A stretch of 64,000 nucleotides of DNA from assembly GCF_023715465.1 (NCBI RefSeq), contig NZ_JAMBOE010000002.1, forward strand, positions 515,104-579,103, given 5' to 3'. The translations under genes and the position numbers were made by a program. Position 1 is the stretch's first letter. Each line of letters starts with the position of its first letter. A model generated the notes under the pieces. It ran no database searches and was not told the DNA's origin. It worked only from the letters and a program-made list of their open reading frames with translations. The DNA is from Paenibacillus macerans (GTDB lineage: Bacteria; Bacillota; Bacilli; Paenibacillales; Paenibacillaceae). Shown piece by piece: positions 43,067 through 52,816 of this stretch.

Positions 43067-44548
43067 TTATTTCACAACTTGTACAAGCTTAGGGCCGATT
43101 TCATGCAGCGGCAAAACATGGCTGACGCATTTCAGTTCGATTGCCGAGCGCGGCATGCCGAACACTACGCAGGTTTCTTCGCTCTCGGCAATGGTGGAGG
43201 TCACGCCGGCGTCATACAGCCGCTTCATGACTTTCGCCCCGTCGCTGCCCATCCCCGTCAGCAGCACGATATGCCGCTTTAGCGATTCCAGCGGGAGCAG
43301 CGATTTATACAAGACATCCACCGACGGCCTATGTCCGTTGCAGGGCTCTTCCTGCGACAGATGCAATTTGTAGCCATCCGCCGGACCAGGCACCACGTTT
43401 AAATGGAAACCTCCCGGAGCAATATAGGCCGAACCTCTGAGCAGCTCCATTCCTTCTTCCGCTTCGACCACCTTCAGCTCGCTCAAACTGTTCAGCCGTT
43501 GGGCCAGCGATTTGGTGAAATTCGGCGGCATATGCTGCACGATGACAATCGGAGCCGGAAAATCCGCCGGGATTTTCTCCAGCACGGCCTTCAGCGCTTT
43601 GGGGCCGCCCGTCGACGTGCCGATCGCGACCAAATCGGTAAAGCTCTGTGGGGCGGCGCTCCGCGGGCGGGACCGTGCGGCTGCGCCGCCGGCCGCTTCC
43701 CGGGCCGCGGCGGCCTCCGCCTGAGCCGGTTCCAGCGGCGGCTTCGGGGCGGCCGTAGGCGCGCCCTGCCGCGCGGAGGCCGCGCGCGTTGCCGGCCGTG
43801 CTGCCGCTGCAGGCGGAGCCAGCGGCTCCCGGCGCGGCGGCTCGCCCGCAGGGCGCGGGCTGCCTTGCGCCTGCGGCGGGCGCCGGTCCGCTTCGCCCCG
43901 GCCGGCAGCCGGCGCGGCCGGGGGCTGCGCCGCGGCCTGCCCGGGCTGCGGCCGGGGCAGGCGTGCGACTTCGCCGCCGCTGCCCACAGCCCCGGGCGGA
44001 GACGCGGCGCAGCCAGCCGCAGGAGCCGCTGGCCGCGGCGGCTTCTTCCGGCCCGGCGCAGCCGCCTTGCCGTCCGCACCCGCGCTGCCTTCCGCTGGCG
44101 GCGCCATTGCCGAGCGCAGTGCCGCCTCGCGGGCCGCCTTCCGCTCCGCAGCCAGCATCGCGCCCCGCATCTGCTCCCGCAGCTCGCGACCGACCTGAGC
44201 GATGTCATGCGAGCTGGTGGAGGCCGACGGCTTGCGGATGAAGTCGAAAGCCCCAAGCTCCAGCGCCATGATGGTCTCCCGCATGCCCTGCTCATTGATT
44301 CCCGACAGCATGATGACCGGGAGCGGATGCTCCTTCATAATGACTTTTAGCGCGTCCAGCCCGTTCATCTCCGGCATCTCGACATCCATCGTTACGAGGT
44401 CGGGCTTCAGCCTTGCGATTTGCACGATCGCTTCCCGGCCGTTTTTCGCCGTAGCCTCCACTTTGAAATCCGGATCCTGCTCGATGAGGTCGGACACGAT
44501 TTTTCGCATAAACGCCGAATCGTCTACCACTAATACTCGATAAGGCAT
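43067..44548 (-). CDS. cheB: Protein-glutamate methylesterase CheB with long GC-rich linker
   Basis: 493 residues against about 357 in B. subtilis. N-terminal receiver with Asp55 (TMDVEMPEMNG), C-terminal methylesterase with GTSTGGPKAL near 308, IVQHMPP and TGMGSDGAKVM (Ser, His, Asp triad). Between them an Ala/Pro/Arg/Gly-rich linker of about 150 residues is encoded by very GC-rich DNA (43665-44110). Start ATG 44548 has AGGGGTGG eight bases upstream; GTG at 44560 is less likely. Confidence 0.95.
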   Translation of the reverse strand: MPYRVLVVDDSAFMRKIVSDLIEQDPDFKVEATAKNGREAIVQIARLKPDLVTMDVEMPEMNGLDALKVIMKEHPLPVIMLSGINEQGMRETIMALELGAFDFIRKPSASTSSHDIAQVGRELREQMRGAMLAAERKAAREAALRSAMAPPAEGSAGADGKAAAPGRKKPPRPAAPAAGCAASPPGAVGSGGEVARLPRPQPGQAAAQPPAAPAAGRGEADRRPPQAQGSPRPAGEPPRREPLAPPAAAARPATRAASARQGAPTAAPKPPLEPAQAEAAAAREAAGGAAARSRPRSAAPQSFTDLVAIGTSTGGPKALKAVLEKIPADFPAPIVIVQHMPPNFTKSLAQRLNSLSELKVVEAEEGMELLRGSAYIAPGGFHLNVVPGPADGYKLHLSQEEPCNGHRPSVDVLYKSLLPLESLKRHIVLLTGMGSDGAKVMKRLYDAGVTSTIAESEETCVVFGMPRSAIELKCVSHVLPLHEIGPKLVQVVK

Positions 44549-44573
44549 TGATTGTTCCACCCCTGTTCCAGAA

Positions 44574-45461
44574 TCATTTTGCTAGCTTCAACCACTTCTG
44601 CATGAATCCCTTGATTCCTGACATAGTATCCCTTGGCTTGATCTGTGGAACATTCATATAAGCGACAGCCAAACGCTCGATATCGCGCGCCGCCGCCGAG
44701 CCGGGAAAGGCGATGCTAAAAGGCTCCTGTTTCTTAACCGCCTGCACGACGCGCGCATCATCGCTCAAATAACCAAGAGTAGGGATGTCCATCCCCAAAA
44801 AACGGTGGGCCACCAGCGATATTTTATCGGCAACCTGGCGGGCCTCCCGTTCGCCGGTAACCCGATTGATCACCAACCGGAACGGCACTTGCTCATCCAA
44901 ACCGTGCACGACTTTGATCAAGGCGTACGCATCCGTGATCGACGTCGGTTCAGGCGTGGTCACCACCAGGCATTCGTCGGCGGCGGTGATAAATTTCAAC
45001 GTTTCTTTGGACAATCCCGCACCGGTATCAAAAATGATATAGTCCATCTCCTCCGAGACGGATTCGATTTGCGAGGTGAAATAGTTCAAATCCGCCTCGG
45101 ATAACGCAAACAGATCCGCCAAACCGGATCCGCCGGCAATAAACGGTAATGAATGAGTTCCCAGTTCAATAATTTCCGAGATGTTTTTTTCGCCTTTTAG
45201 CAGATGGTACAAGCTGTACCTCGGTCTCACGCCCATCAACACGTCGATATTGGCCATGCCGATATCGGCGTCAAACAGCAGCACTTTGCGTCCAAACGAC
45301 TTTAGGGCCAAGGCAAAATTGAGCGTAAAATTCGATTTGCCAACCCCGCCTTTGCCGCTGCTGACGGTGATGATCCGGGCTGAACCTTTTCTGGGGACCG
45401 ATTCCGCAGAATCATCCCGCGACGAAACCAGTTGTCTGAGTGACTGGGCCTGATCATTCAT
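44574..45461 (-). CDS. flhG: MinD-like ATPase FlhG (YlxH)
   Basis: Controls flagellum number and position together with FlhF. 295 residues: deviant Walker A SSGKGGVGKSNFTLN near 34-48, DADIGMANIDVLMG, and DTGAGLS switch II. An N-terminal DQAQSLRQL segment likely activates the FlhF GTPase, as known in B. subtilis. ATG overlaps the flhF stop by four bases. Confidence 0.96.
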   Translation of the reverse strand: MNDQAQSLRQLVSSRDDSAESVPRKGSARIITVSSGKGGVGKSNFTLNFALALKSFGRKVLLFDADIGMANIDVLMGVRPRYSLYHLLKGEKNISEIIELGTHSLPFIAGGSGLADLFALSEADLNYFTSQIESVSEEMDYIIFDTGAGLSKETLKFITAADECLVVTTPEPTSITDAYALIKVVHGLDEQVPFRLVINRVTGEREARQVADKISLVAHRFLGMDIPTLGYLSDDARVVQAVKKQEPFSIAFPGSAAARDIERLAVAYMNVPQIKPRDTMSGIKGFMQKWLKLAK

Positions 45462-46870
45462 AACTTTCGTTCCCCCAAAAGGATGTCGACCAGCAGCTCC
45501 CGATCCGCTTGCAGCAGATCATCCGGAACGTTCTGGCCGTTTGTAATATAAGAAACCTTTAGCGGATAATCATTCAGCAAATTATAAATCGGCCCAACGC
45601 TTTCCGTTTCGTCCAGCTTGGTGAAAATTACTTTATCCAGGCCGTATTTGCTGAAATGCTCGGTTATTTTTTTCATGTCCTGCGTTTTGGAAGTCAAGCT
45701 GAGCACCAGATACATTTCGCTGACATCCGAAGGCGCAAGCAAACTGTGCAGCTCCGCCACAAAAATTTCGTTCAAATAGTTCCGCCCGGCCGTATCCATC
45801 AAAATCAAATCGCAATCCTCAAGCCGCTGCATCGCCCGCTGCACGTCTCCCGGCGATTGTACGACTTCAAGCGGTACGTTTAAGATTGTGGCGTAAGTGC
45901 GAAGCTGCTCAACCGCCGATATCCGATACGTATCCGCCGTGATGAAACCGACCTTTTTGCGGGCCCGGAAAATCTGATCGGCCGCCAGCTTGGCGATCGT
46001 CGTCGTTTTGCCGACACCCGTCGGACCCGCAATATAAACGATGCGCGTCCCATCTTCAATCCCTGAGCCGATCCGGTCCCCCAAAAAGGCGCCGGCCTTG
46101 CTGCGGAACTGGGCGGCAAGCTGTTCATCGCTGAGCGATTTTTCGGATTCTACCCACTCCTGATACACTTCCTCGATCCAGGAATCGCAAAGATCGGCCG
46201 ACACCTCCTGGCCAAACAGCTGATTCTGAATCGATTGCAAGGCCTGCGGCAGCTCGCGGCCGCCTTCCTGGTTTTTGGCGAGCTGGCTTAGCCACATCTT
46301 CATCTGCCGGATGTCTTCAAGCAGACGTTCTTCCCTGGAATCTGCAGCCGAAGCGGCGGTCGTGCTTGAGTGCTCCATAGCCGGACTTAGCGGTGCAGGC
46401 TCTCTGCGGTAATTCGGCTTGTCCAAAACAGGCGCGGCATCGACGGCAGGCGCCGGAGGGGAAAATGGCGCCCGCTCAGGGGCCAAAGGAAGCGCGTTCC
46501 CGCCGGCCGGCGGTTCCTCCCGTTCTTGGAGCGCGATGGCCGCGAGCGCCGCGTTTGCCGCGGTTGACGAAGACGGGCTCGCTGCCGCCGCTCCGAGCTG
46601 CGAAGTTTTACGATACGCCTCGGGGACGGCCCGCCTTGCTACCGGAGCAGGCGCCTGCGGGGTTGGCCTAGCCGCTCCGGTCTTGGGGGAAGAAGCTTCA
46701 TTCCCCTCCGTCGCGGCGATGACCTCGATCTTTTTCTTTCCGAATAATCCGAAGATGCCGCCGACCTTCATCTCTTTGGTGCTCAAAATGACGGCATCCA
46801 CCCCGAGTTCGCTCCTGATCTTCAGCATCGCGTCAGGCATCTCGTCGACGATATAGCGCTTCACTCTCAT
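45458..46870 (-). CDS. flhF: SRP-type GTPase FlhF
   Basis: Positions flagellar assembly at the membrane. 470 residues: N-terminal basic domain (MRVKRYIVDEMPDAMLKIRSELG), an Ala/Pro-rich linker (about 60-180), then the NG domain with GPTGVGKTTTIAKLA near 282, DTYRISAVEQLRTYA, DTAGRN and TKLDETESVG. Overlaps flhA and flhG by four bases each. Confidence 0.97.
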   Translation of the reverse strand: MRVKRYIVDEMPDAMLKIRSELGVDAVILSTKEMKVGGIFGLFGKKKIEVIAATEGNEASSPKTGAARPTPQAPAPVARRAVPEAYRKTSQLGAAAASPSSSTAANAALAAIALQEREEPPAGGNALPLAPERAPFSPPAPAVDAAPVLDKPNYRREPAPLSPAMEHSSTTAASAADSREERLLEDIRQMKMWLSQLAKNQEGGRELPQALQSIQNQLFGQEVSADLCDSWIEEVYQEWVESEKSLSDEQLAAQFRSKAGAFLGDRIGSGIEDGTRIVYIAGPTGVGKTTTIAKLAADQIFRARKKVGFITADTYRISAVEQLRTYATILNVPLEVVQSPGDVQRAMQRLEDCDLILMDTAGRNYLNEIFVAELHSLLAPSDVSEMYLVLSLTSKTQDMKKITEHFSKYGLDKVIFTKLDETESVGPIYNLLNDYPLKVSYITNGQNVPDDLLQADRELLVDILLGERKL

Positions 46871-48903
46871 AAATTCACCACCCCGACACTTTGGATTTCA
46901 ACATTAGGTTCAAGCTCGCTGTAGGACAATACCGGGATATCTTGCATGCTGCGCTCAATGATTTGCCGCAAATACATCCGAATGGTCGGGGAGGTCAACA
47001 AGACCGGCTGCTGTCCCATCTGCACAAGCCGGTTGATCTGTTCCGTAAGCTTCTGGAACACGGTTTGCGTCGATTGAGGATCCATCGTCAAGTAGCTGCC
47101 CTGTTCCGTTTGCTGGACGCTCTCCGCGATTTTTTTCTCCAGCGACGGCCCTACCGTAATGACCCGCATCGTTTCGCCCGGCCGGGTGAACTGCTGCGTA
47201 ATCTGACGCGACAGCGCCTGTCTGACATATTCGGTCAACACATCGGGATCCTTGGTGTAAGAGCCGTAATCCGCCAGCGTCTCGAAAATCGTGACCATGT
47301 CGCGAATGGAAATTTTTTCGCGGAGCAGCTTGGCCAGCACTTTCTGCACATCCCCGATCGATAGGATCGAAGGGATCAATTCGTCGACAAGAACCGCGTA
47401 ATGTTCCTTGAGGTTGTCGACCAGTGCCTTCGTTTCCTGCCGTCCGAGCAGTTCGTGCGCATGCTGTTTAATCAGCTCCGTCAAATGCGTGGCTACGACG
47501 GAAGGTGGATCCACGACCGTGTACCCGGACAATTCAGCCCGGTCTTTGGCCGTTTCATCGATCCAAAGGGCCGGAAGACCAAAGGCAGGCTCCCGGGTCT
47601 CAATACCTGTAATCGATTCGTCATCCATCCCGGGACTCATTGCCAAATAGTGATTAAGTAATAATTCACCGCCGCCTACGACATTTCCTTTTATTTTTAT
47701 GACATATTCGTTAGGTTTTAGTTGAATATTGTCGCGAATGCGAATGACCGGAACGACAAGTCCCATTTCAAGCGCGCACTGGCGCCGGATCATGATGATC
47801 CGGTCCAGCAAATCCCCGCCTTGACTCGTATCGGCCAAGGGTATAAGCCCGTAACCAAATTCGAATTCGATCGGATCGACCTGCAGCAGGTTGATGACGC
47901 TCTCGGGGCTGCGAACTTCCTCGATTTGCTGTTCTTCCTCCTGCTGCTCCTGCTCGATTTGCCTGCGGTTCATATTTTTTTGCATCCGCATGGCCGCAAA
48001 AATCATCAACCCCGAAAATGGAAGAGTAGTCCAAATGCCGATCGGTGTAAACAGACCAAGCATAGCGATCGTCCCCGCAACGATATAAAGCAGCTTCGGG
48101 TAATTAAATAACTGCCCGGTAATATCTTCGGCCAGATTGCCTTCGGAAGAAGCCCGGGTCACGATCAGACCAGCCGCGGTGGAAATCAGCAGCGCCGGAA
48201 TCTGGCTGACCAGGCCGTCCCCGATCGTCAGTATGGAATAAGTCGATAGCGCTTCTCCAAACGGCATGCCATGGATCGACATCCCGATGATAAAACCGCC
48301 GATCAAGTTGATCAGGAGGATGACGATGCTGGCGATTGCGTCGCCTTTCACGAATTTGCTCGCCCCGTCCATCGCGCCGTAGAAGTCGGCTTCCCGTTCA
48401 ATTTTGGAGCGCCGTTCTCTCGCTTGCTGCTCATTGATCAGCCCGGCGTTCAAATCGGCGTCGATGCTCATCTGTTTCCCCGGCATCGCATCCAAGGTGA
48501 AGCGGGCCGCAACTTCAGCCACGCGCTCCGAGCCTTTGGTAATGACGATAAACTGCACAACCACCAGAATCAGGAAGACGACAAAACCGACCACGGGTTG
48601 TCCCTGCGATATCCATGAGCCAAACGTGGCGACAACGTCGCCGGCTTTGGCCTGTCCCAGAATCAGCTTGGTGGTAGAAATGTTCAGTGCCAGCCGGAAT
48701 AACGTCGTAATCAGCAGCATTGCCGGAAAGATGGAAAATTGCAATGCTTCTTGCGTGTTCATCGCGACCAGCAAAATGATTAAAGCCAAGGAGATATTTA
48801 CGATCAGAAGAATATCCAGCAGCAACGTCGGGATCGGGACGATCATGAGCAGAACGATGCCGATAATGCCAACAAGAATGAATAAATCTCTATACTTTTT
48901 CAC
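46867..48903 (-). CDS. flhA: Flagellar export apparatus protein FlhA
   Basis: Main export-gate membrane protein. 678 residues: eight transmembrane helices in residues 1-310, including the conserved loop DAMPGKQMSIDADLNAGLI and RRSKIEREADFYGAMDGASKFVKGD split across the FHIPEP region, then a large cytoplasmic domain that binds chaperone-substrate complexes. GTG start with GGAGGG nine bases before. Confidence 0.97.
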   Translation of the reverse strand: MKKYRDLFILVGIIGIVLLMIVPIPTLLLDILLIVNISLALIILLVAMNTQEALQFSIFPAMLLITTLFRLALNISTTKLILGQAKAGDVVATFGSWISQGQPVVGFVVFLILVVVQFIVITKGSERVAEVAARFTLDAMPGKQMSIDADLNAGLINEQQARERRSKIEREADFYGAMDGASKFVKGDAIASIVILLINLIGGFIIGMSIHGMPFGEALSTYSILTIGDGLVSQIPALLISTAAGLIVTRASSEGNLAEDITGQLFNYPKLLYIVAGTIAMLGLFTPIGIWTTLPFSGLMIFAAMRMQKNMNRRQIEQEQQEEEQQIEEVRSPESVINLLQVDPIEFEFGYGLIPLADTSQGGDLLDRIIMIRRQCALEMGLVVPVIRIRDNIQLKPNEYVIKIKGNVVGGGELLLNHYLAMSPGMDDESITGIETREPAFGLPALWIDETAKDRAELSGYTVVDPPSVVATHLTELIKQHAHELLGRQETKALVDNLKEHYAVLVDELIPSILSIGDVQKVLAKLLREKISIRDMVTIFETLADYGSYTKDPDVLTEYVRQALSRQITQQFTRPGETMRVITVGPSLEKKIAESVQQTEQGSYLTMDPQSTQTVFQKLTEQINRLVQMGQQPVLLTSPTIRMYLRQIIERSMQDIPVLSYSELEPNVEIQSVGVVNL

Positions 48904-48926
48904 GGGGGGTTCCCTCCGTCCCTTCC

Positions 48927-50015
48927 TTATTTCACTTTGCCTTTTATTCTATAAACATAGGCCAGTACCTCAGCGACGGCCTGAAACAGATCGGCGGGAA
49001 TCGTGTCGCCGATTTCCGTTCTTTGAAACAGCGCCCGTGCGAGGGGCTTGTTTTCCATTGTGATGACGCCGTGCTCCTTGGCGATCTCTTTAATCCGCAA
49101 GGCCACGTAATCCTGGCCTTTGGCGATGACCTGGGGAGCATCCATTTTCGAGTTGTCGTATTTTAAGGCTACGGCGAAGTGCGTCGGGTTCGTAATAATG
49201 ACGTCGGCTTTCGGCACTTCCTGCATCATCCGCTGCAGCGCCATCCGCCGCTGTCGCTCGCGGATTTTTCCCTTGATCAGCGGATCGCCTTCCTGGTTTT
49301 TGTACTCGTCCTTGATGTCCTGCTTGGACATTTTCAGACTTTTTTCGTGCTCGTATTTCTGGTACATGTAATCGAGCACCGCAAGTACAAGCAGGGCGGC
49401 GGCAATCTTGATTCCAAGGTTCGTCGTTATCTCGGCGGCAAAATGAAAAATTCCCTCTGCCGGAAGATGCACCAAGGCGGAGATGCTGCCCCTAAAGCCC
49501 CAAATCGTCGAATATACGATATATCCGATCACCGCAAGTTTAAATAACGTTTTAACAAATTGAAAAAGCGAGCGCATCGAAAAAATTTGTTTGAAGCCTT
49601 TGATGGGGTCGAGCTTGCTGAGCTTCATCTTCAGCGGCTCTCCCGTCATCATAAAACCGACTTCCGCCAAGTTGGTGGCGACCGCGACGACCATAATGAC
49701 GAGCAATATCGGAGCAAGCAGCAGCAAGATCTGTATCGCATAATCGCCAAGCATGGTCATGACGTTCTCTTTCGTCACCTCGGTTGTGAGCCGATTATAG
49801 AACACGTCCACAAACAGTCCGACCAGCCGTTCCTTGATAAATCCGCCAAAAAAGAGTAGACATAAAAATCCCGATAATAGGACGAGCGCTCCCGACAGGT
49901 CCTGGCTTTTGGCCACTTGACCTTTTTTACGGGCATCTTGCCGCTTCTTGGGCGTGGCTTTTTCCGTCTTCTCGCCGGCGAAAAGCTGCAAGTCAAGCGA
50001 ATAGCGATACGCCAC
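48927..50015 (-). CDS. flhB: Flagellar export specificity switch FlhB
   Basis: 362 residues: four transmembrane helices (about 30-215), basic N-terminus GEKTEKATPKKRQDARKKGQV, and a cytoplasmic domain with the self-cleavage motif NPTH near 272-275, which changes export from hook to filament substrates together with FliK. I choose GTG 50015 (GGGGGA six bases before) over TTG 50021, which would start one base after that site. Confidence 0.96.
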   Translation of the reverse strand: MAYRYSLDLQLFAGEKTEKATPKKRQDARKKGQVAKSQDLSGALVLLSGFLCLLFFGGFIKERLVGLFVDVFYNRLTTEVTKENVMTMLGDYAIQILLLLAPILLVIMVVAVATNLAEVGFMMTGEPLKMKLSKLDPIKGFKQIFSMRSLFQFVKTLFKLAVIGYIVYSTIWGFRGSISALVHLPAEGIFHFAAEITTNLGIKIAAALLVLAVLDYMYQKYEHEKSLKMSKQDIKDEYKNQEGDPLIKGKIRERQRRMALQRMMQEVPKADVIITNPTHFAVALKYDNSKMDAPQVIAKGQDYVALRIKEIAKEHGVITMENKPLARALFQRTEIGDTIPADLFQAVAEVLAYVYRIKGKVK

Positions 50016-50030
50016 CTTCAATCCCCCATC

Positions 50031-50819
50031 CTACGTCGGTCTTTGCCCGATCGTGCTGAGCAGGTCATGCAGCGCATCAAACAGCACCTCGAACAAAGCT
50101 TGGAAAGCATAAATGAAGCTAGGTACAAGCAACAGCATCACGAGCAGCCCAACGATAATCTTCACCGGAATCCCGACGGCAAAAATGTTGAATTGCGGAG
50201 CCGTACGGGCCAATAAGCCGAGGGCTACGTCGGTGATAAATATGGCGACGACTAACGGGGCTGACATCTGGAACGCCAGCAGAAGCGCTTGTCCGAATGT
50301 CTGAGCCAAAAATTCCGTCAAATTTCCGTTGTAGATCCGCTGAAACACATCGTTGGATAACGGAACCCAGCCATAGCTGCGAATGATCGCATCCAGCAAG
50401 TAGTGATGCCCGTTCATGCTGAGGAACACCAGGGTTGCTATCACGTACTTGAGGTTCCCCAATACCGGTGCCGTCGTCCCCGTCATCGGGTCAAGCACGT
50501 TGGCGATGCCAAAGCCGACTTGCAGATCAATAAAGGATCCGGCCATTTGAATGACGGAAAAAATCAGAAACGCGACATACCCCATCAATAGTCCCACCAG
50601 CACCTCGCGAAGGATATAGAGCACGTATCCCAGATCGCCTGGGACGGCTTGATCCGGACCGATAATGAATAAAACCAGAAATGCGAGAATGCCCGCTAAT
50701 CCAACTTTGAACGATGTCGGTACCGCTCGCGATGAAAATACCGGCGAAACTACAAAAAAAGCTGTCATTCGACAAAAAATAAGCAAAAAGACAGAAAATC
50801 CATGCAATAAAGTATCCAT
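50031..50819 (-). CDS. fliR: Flagellar export apparatus protein FliR
   Basis: 262 residues, six hydrophobic helices, beginning MDTLLHGFSVFLLIFCRMTAFFVVSPVF; contains SFIDLQVGFGIANVLDPMTG, a typical FliR motif. Forms the export gate with FliP and FliQ. Starts 12 bases after fliQ with a weak binding site. Confidence 0.95.
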   Translation of the reverse strand: MDTLLHGFSVFLLIFCRMTAFFVVSPVFSSRAVPTSFKVGLAGILAFLVLFIIGPDQAVPGDLGYVLYILREVLVGLLMGYVAFLIFSVIQMAGSFIDLQVGFGIANVLDPMTGTTAPVLGNLKYVIATLVFLSMNGHHYLLDAIIRSYGWVPLSNDVFQRIYNGNLTEFLAQTFGQALLLAFQMSAPLVVAIFITDVALGLLARTAPQFNIFAVGIPVKIIVGLLVMLLLVPSFIYAFQALFEVLFDALHDLLSTIGQRPT

Positions 50820-50831
50820 AATCTCTGCGGC

Positions 50832-51101
50832 CTAACCGATATAACTAGATAGATTGTTTAAGATCCCATAGGCAAAGTCGACCAGCGTCGTTAAAATCCA
50901 GGGGCCAAACAATAATAGTCCAACCAAAACGGCGACGATTTTCGGAACAAAGGCCAGCGTCTGTTCCTGAATTTGCGTCGTAGCCTGAAAGATACTGACC
51001 AAAAGACCTACGGCCAGCCCTAATATCAGCATCGGCGCGCTAACTTTCAAAACGGTGTAAACGGCTTGTCCGGCCAAACCGATGATAAATTCCGAACTCA
51101 T
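50832..51101 (-). CDS. fliQ: Flagellar export apparatus protein FliQ
   Basis: 89 residues with two transmembrane helices separated by the conserved VSIFQATTQIQEQTLAFVPK loop. Part of the FliPQR gate. AAAGGAGAGG lies before the ATG. Between fliP and fliR in the universal order. Confidence 0.96.
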   Translation of the reverse strand: MSSEFIIGLAGQAVYTVLKVSAPMLILGLAVGLLVSIFQATTQIQEQTLAFVPKIVAVLVGLLLFGPWILTTLVDFAYGILNNLSSYIG

Positions 51102-51119
51102 AAACCGTCTTCCTCTCCT

Positions 51120-51881
51120 TTAAGGGTTGAAACTCATCAACAGCGACTTGACGACTAAGTACCACCCATCCACAAGCACAAAGAGCAATATCTTAAACGG
51201 CAGCGAAATCATGGAAGGCGGCAGCATCATCATCCCCATCGCCATCAACACGCTGGAAACGACAATATCGATGATAAGAAAAGGGATAAAAATCATAAAG
51301 CCCATTTGGAAAGCCGTTTTGAGTTCGCTGATGGCGAACGCCGGAACCATGACCGAAAGCGGGATATCCTCATAGCTTTTCGGTTTTTCCATTTTCGTGT
51401 ATCCCATAAACAGCTGAAGGTCTTTGGTGCGGGTATGGGTATACATAAACTTTTTCATCGGCACCGCCGCTTTTTCCAGCGCCTCCGATTGGGTAATCTC
51501 GCCTTTGATATAAGGCTGCAGCGCTACCTCATTCACCGTGGAGAGCGTCGGGCTCATCACAAACAATGTCAGGAACAACGCAAGCCCGATCAACACCTGG
51601 TTGGGAGGCATCGTCTGCGTCCCCAGGGAACTGCGGACAAAGCCTAGCACAACGACAATTCGCGTAAAACTCGTCATCAGCACCAGAATGGCCGGCGCAA
51701 GACTGAGCACGGTAATGAGCAGAATAATGGACAACGAACTGGTGCCCGTTTCTCCTCCCGTGCCACCGATCTGAATGCCGATGTTCGGAATCGGATCCAC
51801 CGGTTCTGCGGAAGCCACGGAGACGGCAAACACGCTACACAAAGCCAGCAGCAAGCTGACGAGTATGACTTTTTTCTTCAT
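51120..51881 (-). CDS. fliP: Flagellar export apparatus protein FliP
   Basis: 253 residues: a cleavable-looking signal sequence (MKKKVILVSLLLALCSVFAVSVASA), then four hydrophobic helices with SFTRIVVVLGFVRSSLGTQTMPPNQVLIGLALFLT and the C-terminal MMMLPPSMISLPFKILLFV. Core of the FliPQR export channel. ATG overlaps the fliO stop by four bases. Confidence 0.97.
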   Translation of the reverse strand: MKKKVILVSLLLALCSVFAVSVASAEPVDPIPNIGIQIGGTGGETGTSSLSIILLITVLSLAPAILVLMTSFTRIVVVLGFVRSSLGTQTMPPNQVLIGLALFLTLFVMSPTLSTVNEVALQPYIKGEITQSEALEKAAVPMKKFMYTHTRTKDLQLFMGYTKMEKPKSYEDIPLSVMVPAFAISELKTAFQMGFMIFIPFLIIDIVVSSVLMAMGMMMLPPSMISLPFKILLFVLVDGWYLVVKSLLMSFNP

Positions 51882-52414
51882 GAATCCCTCGACCGATCTG
51901 TAGATTGTTCTTCCGGATCCTGCAACAATTCCTCCATTTGCCGTTTCCGGTTTGGCATTTTCCGCAACTGTGATTGGAACACCTCGTGAAAAGCCGTACC
52001 TTCCAGTTCCTCTTCCTGAGGCGGTTCCTTTTTGAAGCGGGAGATTACGCCGGACAGAATGGAAGAAAATCCGGCAAACTCCGTTTCTTCCTCCGCCAAG
52101 GCCTGCCGCAGCGCCTCTACTTCAGCCGGGTCGGAGATCTTATCGACCAGGGAAATGTCCTCTCCCACTCCGACGACGTAAATGGAGCCTCCGATTTCCA
52201 TCACCTGCAGCGATTTGTTTGGTCCCAGACCCATGGCTCCCAAAGTGCGGATCGACCGGCTCTGGGACATGATGCGATTTCTTTTGCCGATAAAACGGAG
52301 CAAAACAACGATTAAAACAAGGATGAGGCCAAGGACAACGATGACCGTTATCAGGTTCCCCCATAGATTGACATCCCCAGCACCGAACTGGGGAGCCGGC
52401 TGATTCGGATTCAT
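51878..52414 (-). CDS. fliO: Flagellar biosynthetic protein FliO (FliZ of Bacillus)
   Basis: 178 residues: one transmembrane helix near 18-42, then the FliO domain with KSLQVMEIGGSIYVVGVGEDISLVDKI, and a charged tail of about 60 residues. Assists FliP assembly. Its sequence is poorly conserved; position between cheY and fliP supports the call. Confidence 0.9.
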   Translation of the reverse strand: MNPNQPAPQFGAGDVNLWGNLITVIVVLGLILVLIVVLLRFIGKRNRIMSQSRSIRTLGAMGLGPNKSLQVMEIGGSIYVVGVGEDISLVDKISDPAEVEALRQALAEEETEFAGFSSILSGVISRFKKEPPQEEELEGTAFHEVFQSQLRKMPNRKRQMEELLQDPEEQSTDRSRDS

Positions 52415-52423
52415 CTTATAGGC

Positions 52424-52789
52424 CTACAGTCCCAGCGTTTTGTTGATCGCTTCGATAACCCGGTCGGATTGGAACGGCTTCACGATGAAGTCCTTGGCGC
52501 CGGCCTGAATCGCATCGATAACCATCGCTTGTTGTCCCATGGCGGAGCACATGATCACTTTGGCGTTGGGGTCCAGGTTCTTAATTTCCTTCAGCGCGGC
52601 GATACCGTCCATTTCCGGCATCGTAATATCCATCGTGATCAGGTCGGGATGCAGCTCCTTGTACTTTTCGATCGCTTGTGCGCCATCTTGCGCTTCCCCA
52701 ACTACCTCAAAGCCGTTTTTCGTCAGGATGTCGCGGATCATCATTCTCATAAATGCTGCATCGTCTACGATTAGAATTCGGTTTGCCAT
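52424..52789 (-). CDS. cheY: Chemotaxis response regulator CheY
   Basis: 121-residue receiver domain: acidic pocket VDDAAF, phosphorylation site in LITMDITMPEMDG (Asp near 54), CSAMGQQ and the conserved Lys in IVKPF. CheY-P binds FliM and biases rotation. Located between fliY and fliO, beside its phosphatase FliY. Confidence 0.97.
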   Translation of the reverse strand: MANRILIVDDAAFMRMMIRDILTKNGFEVVGEAQDGAQAIEKYKELHPDLITMDITMPEMDGIAALKEIKNLDPNAKVIMCSAMGQQAMVIDAIQAGAKDFIVKPFQSDRVIEAINKTLGL

Positions 52790-52816
52790 TGATTTAAAAT
52801 CCTCCCTAAACTTCTA

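Noticed and set aside
43403..44350. Long plus-strand frames across cheB
   Set aside because: Open only because the GC-rich linker lacks stop codons; composition is Arg/Ala/Pro noise.
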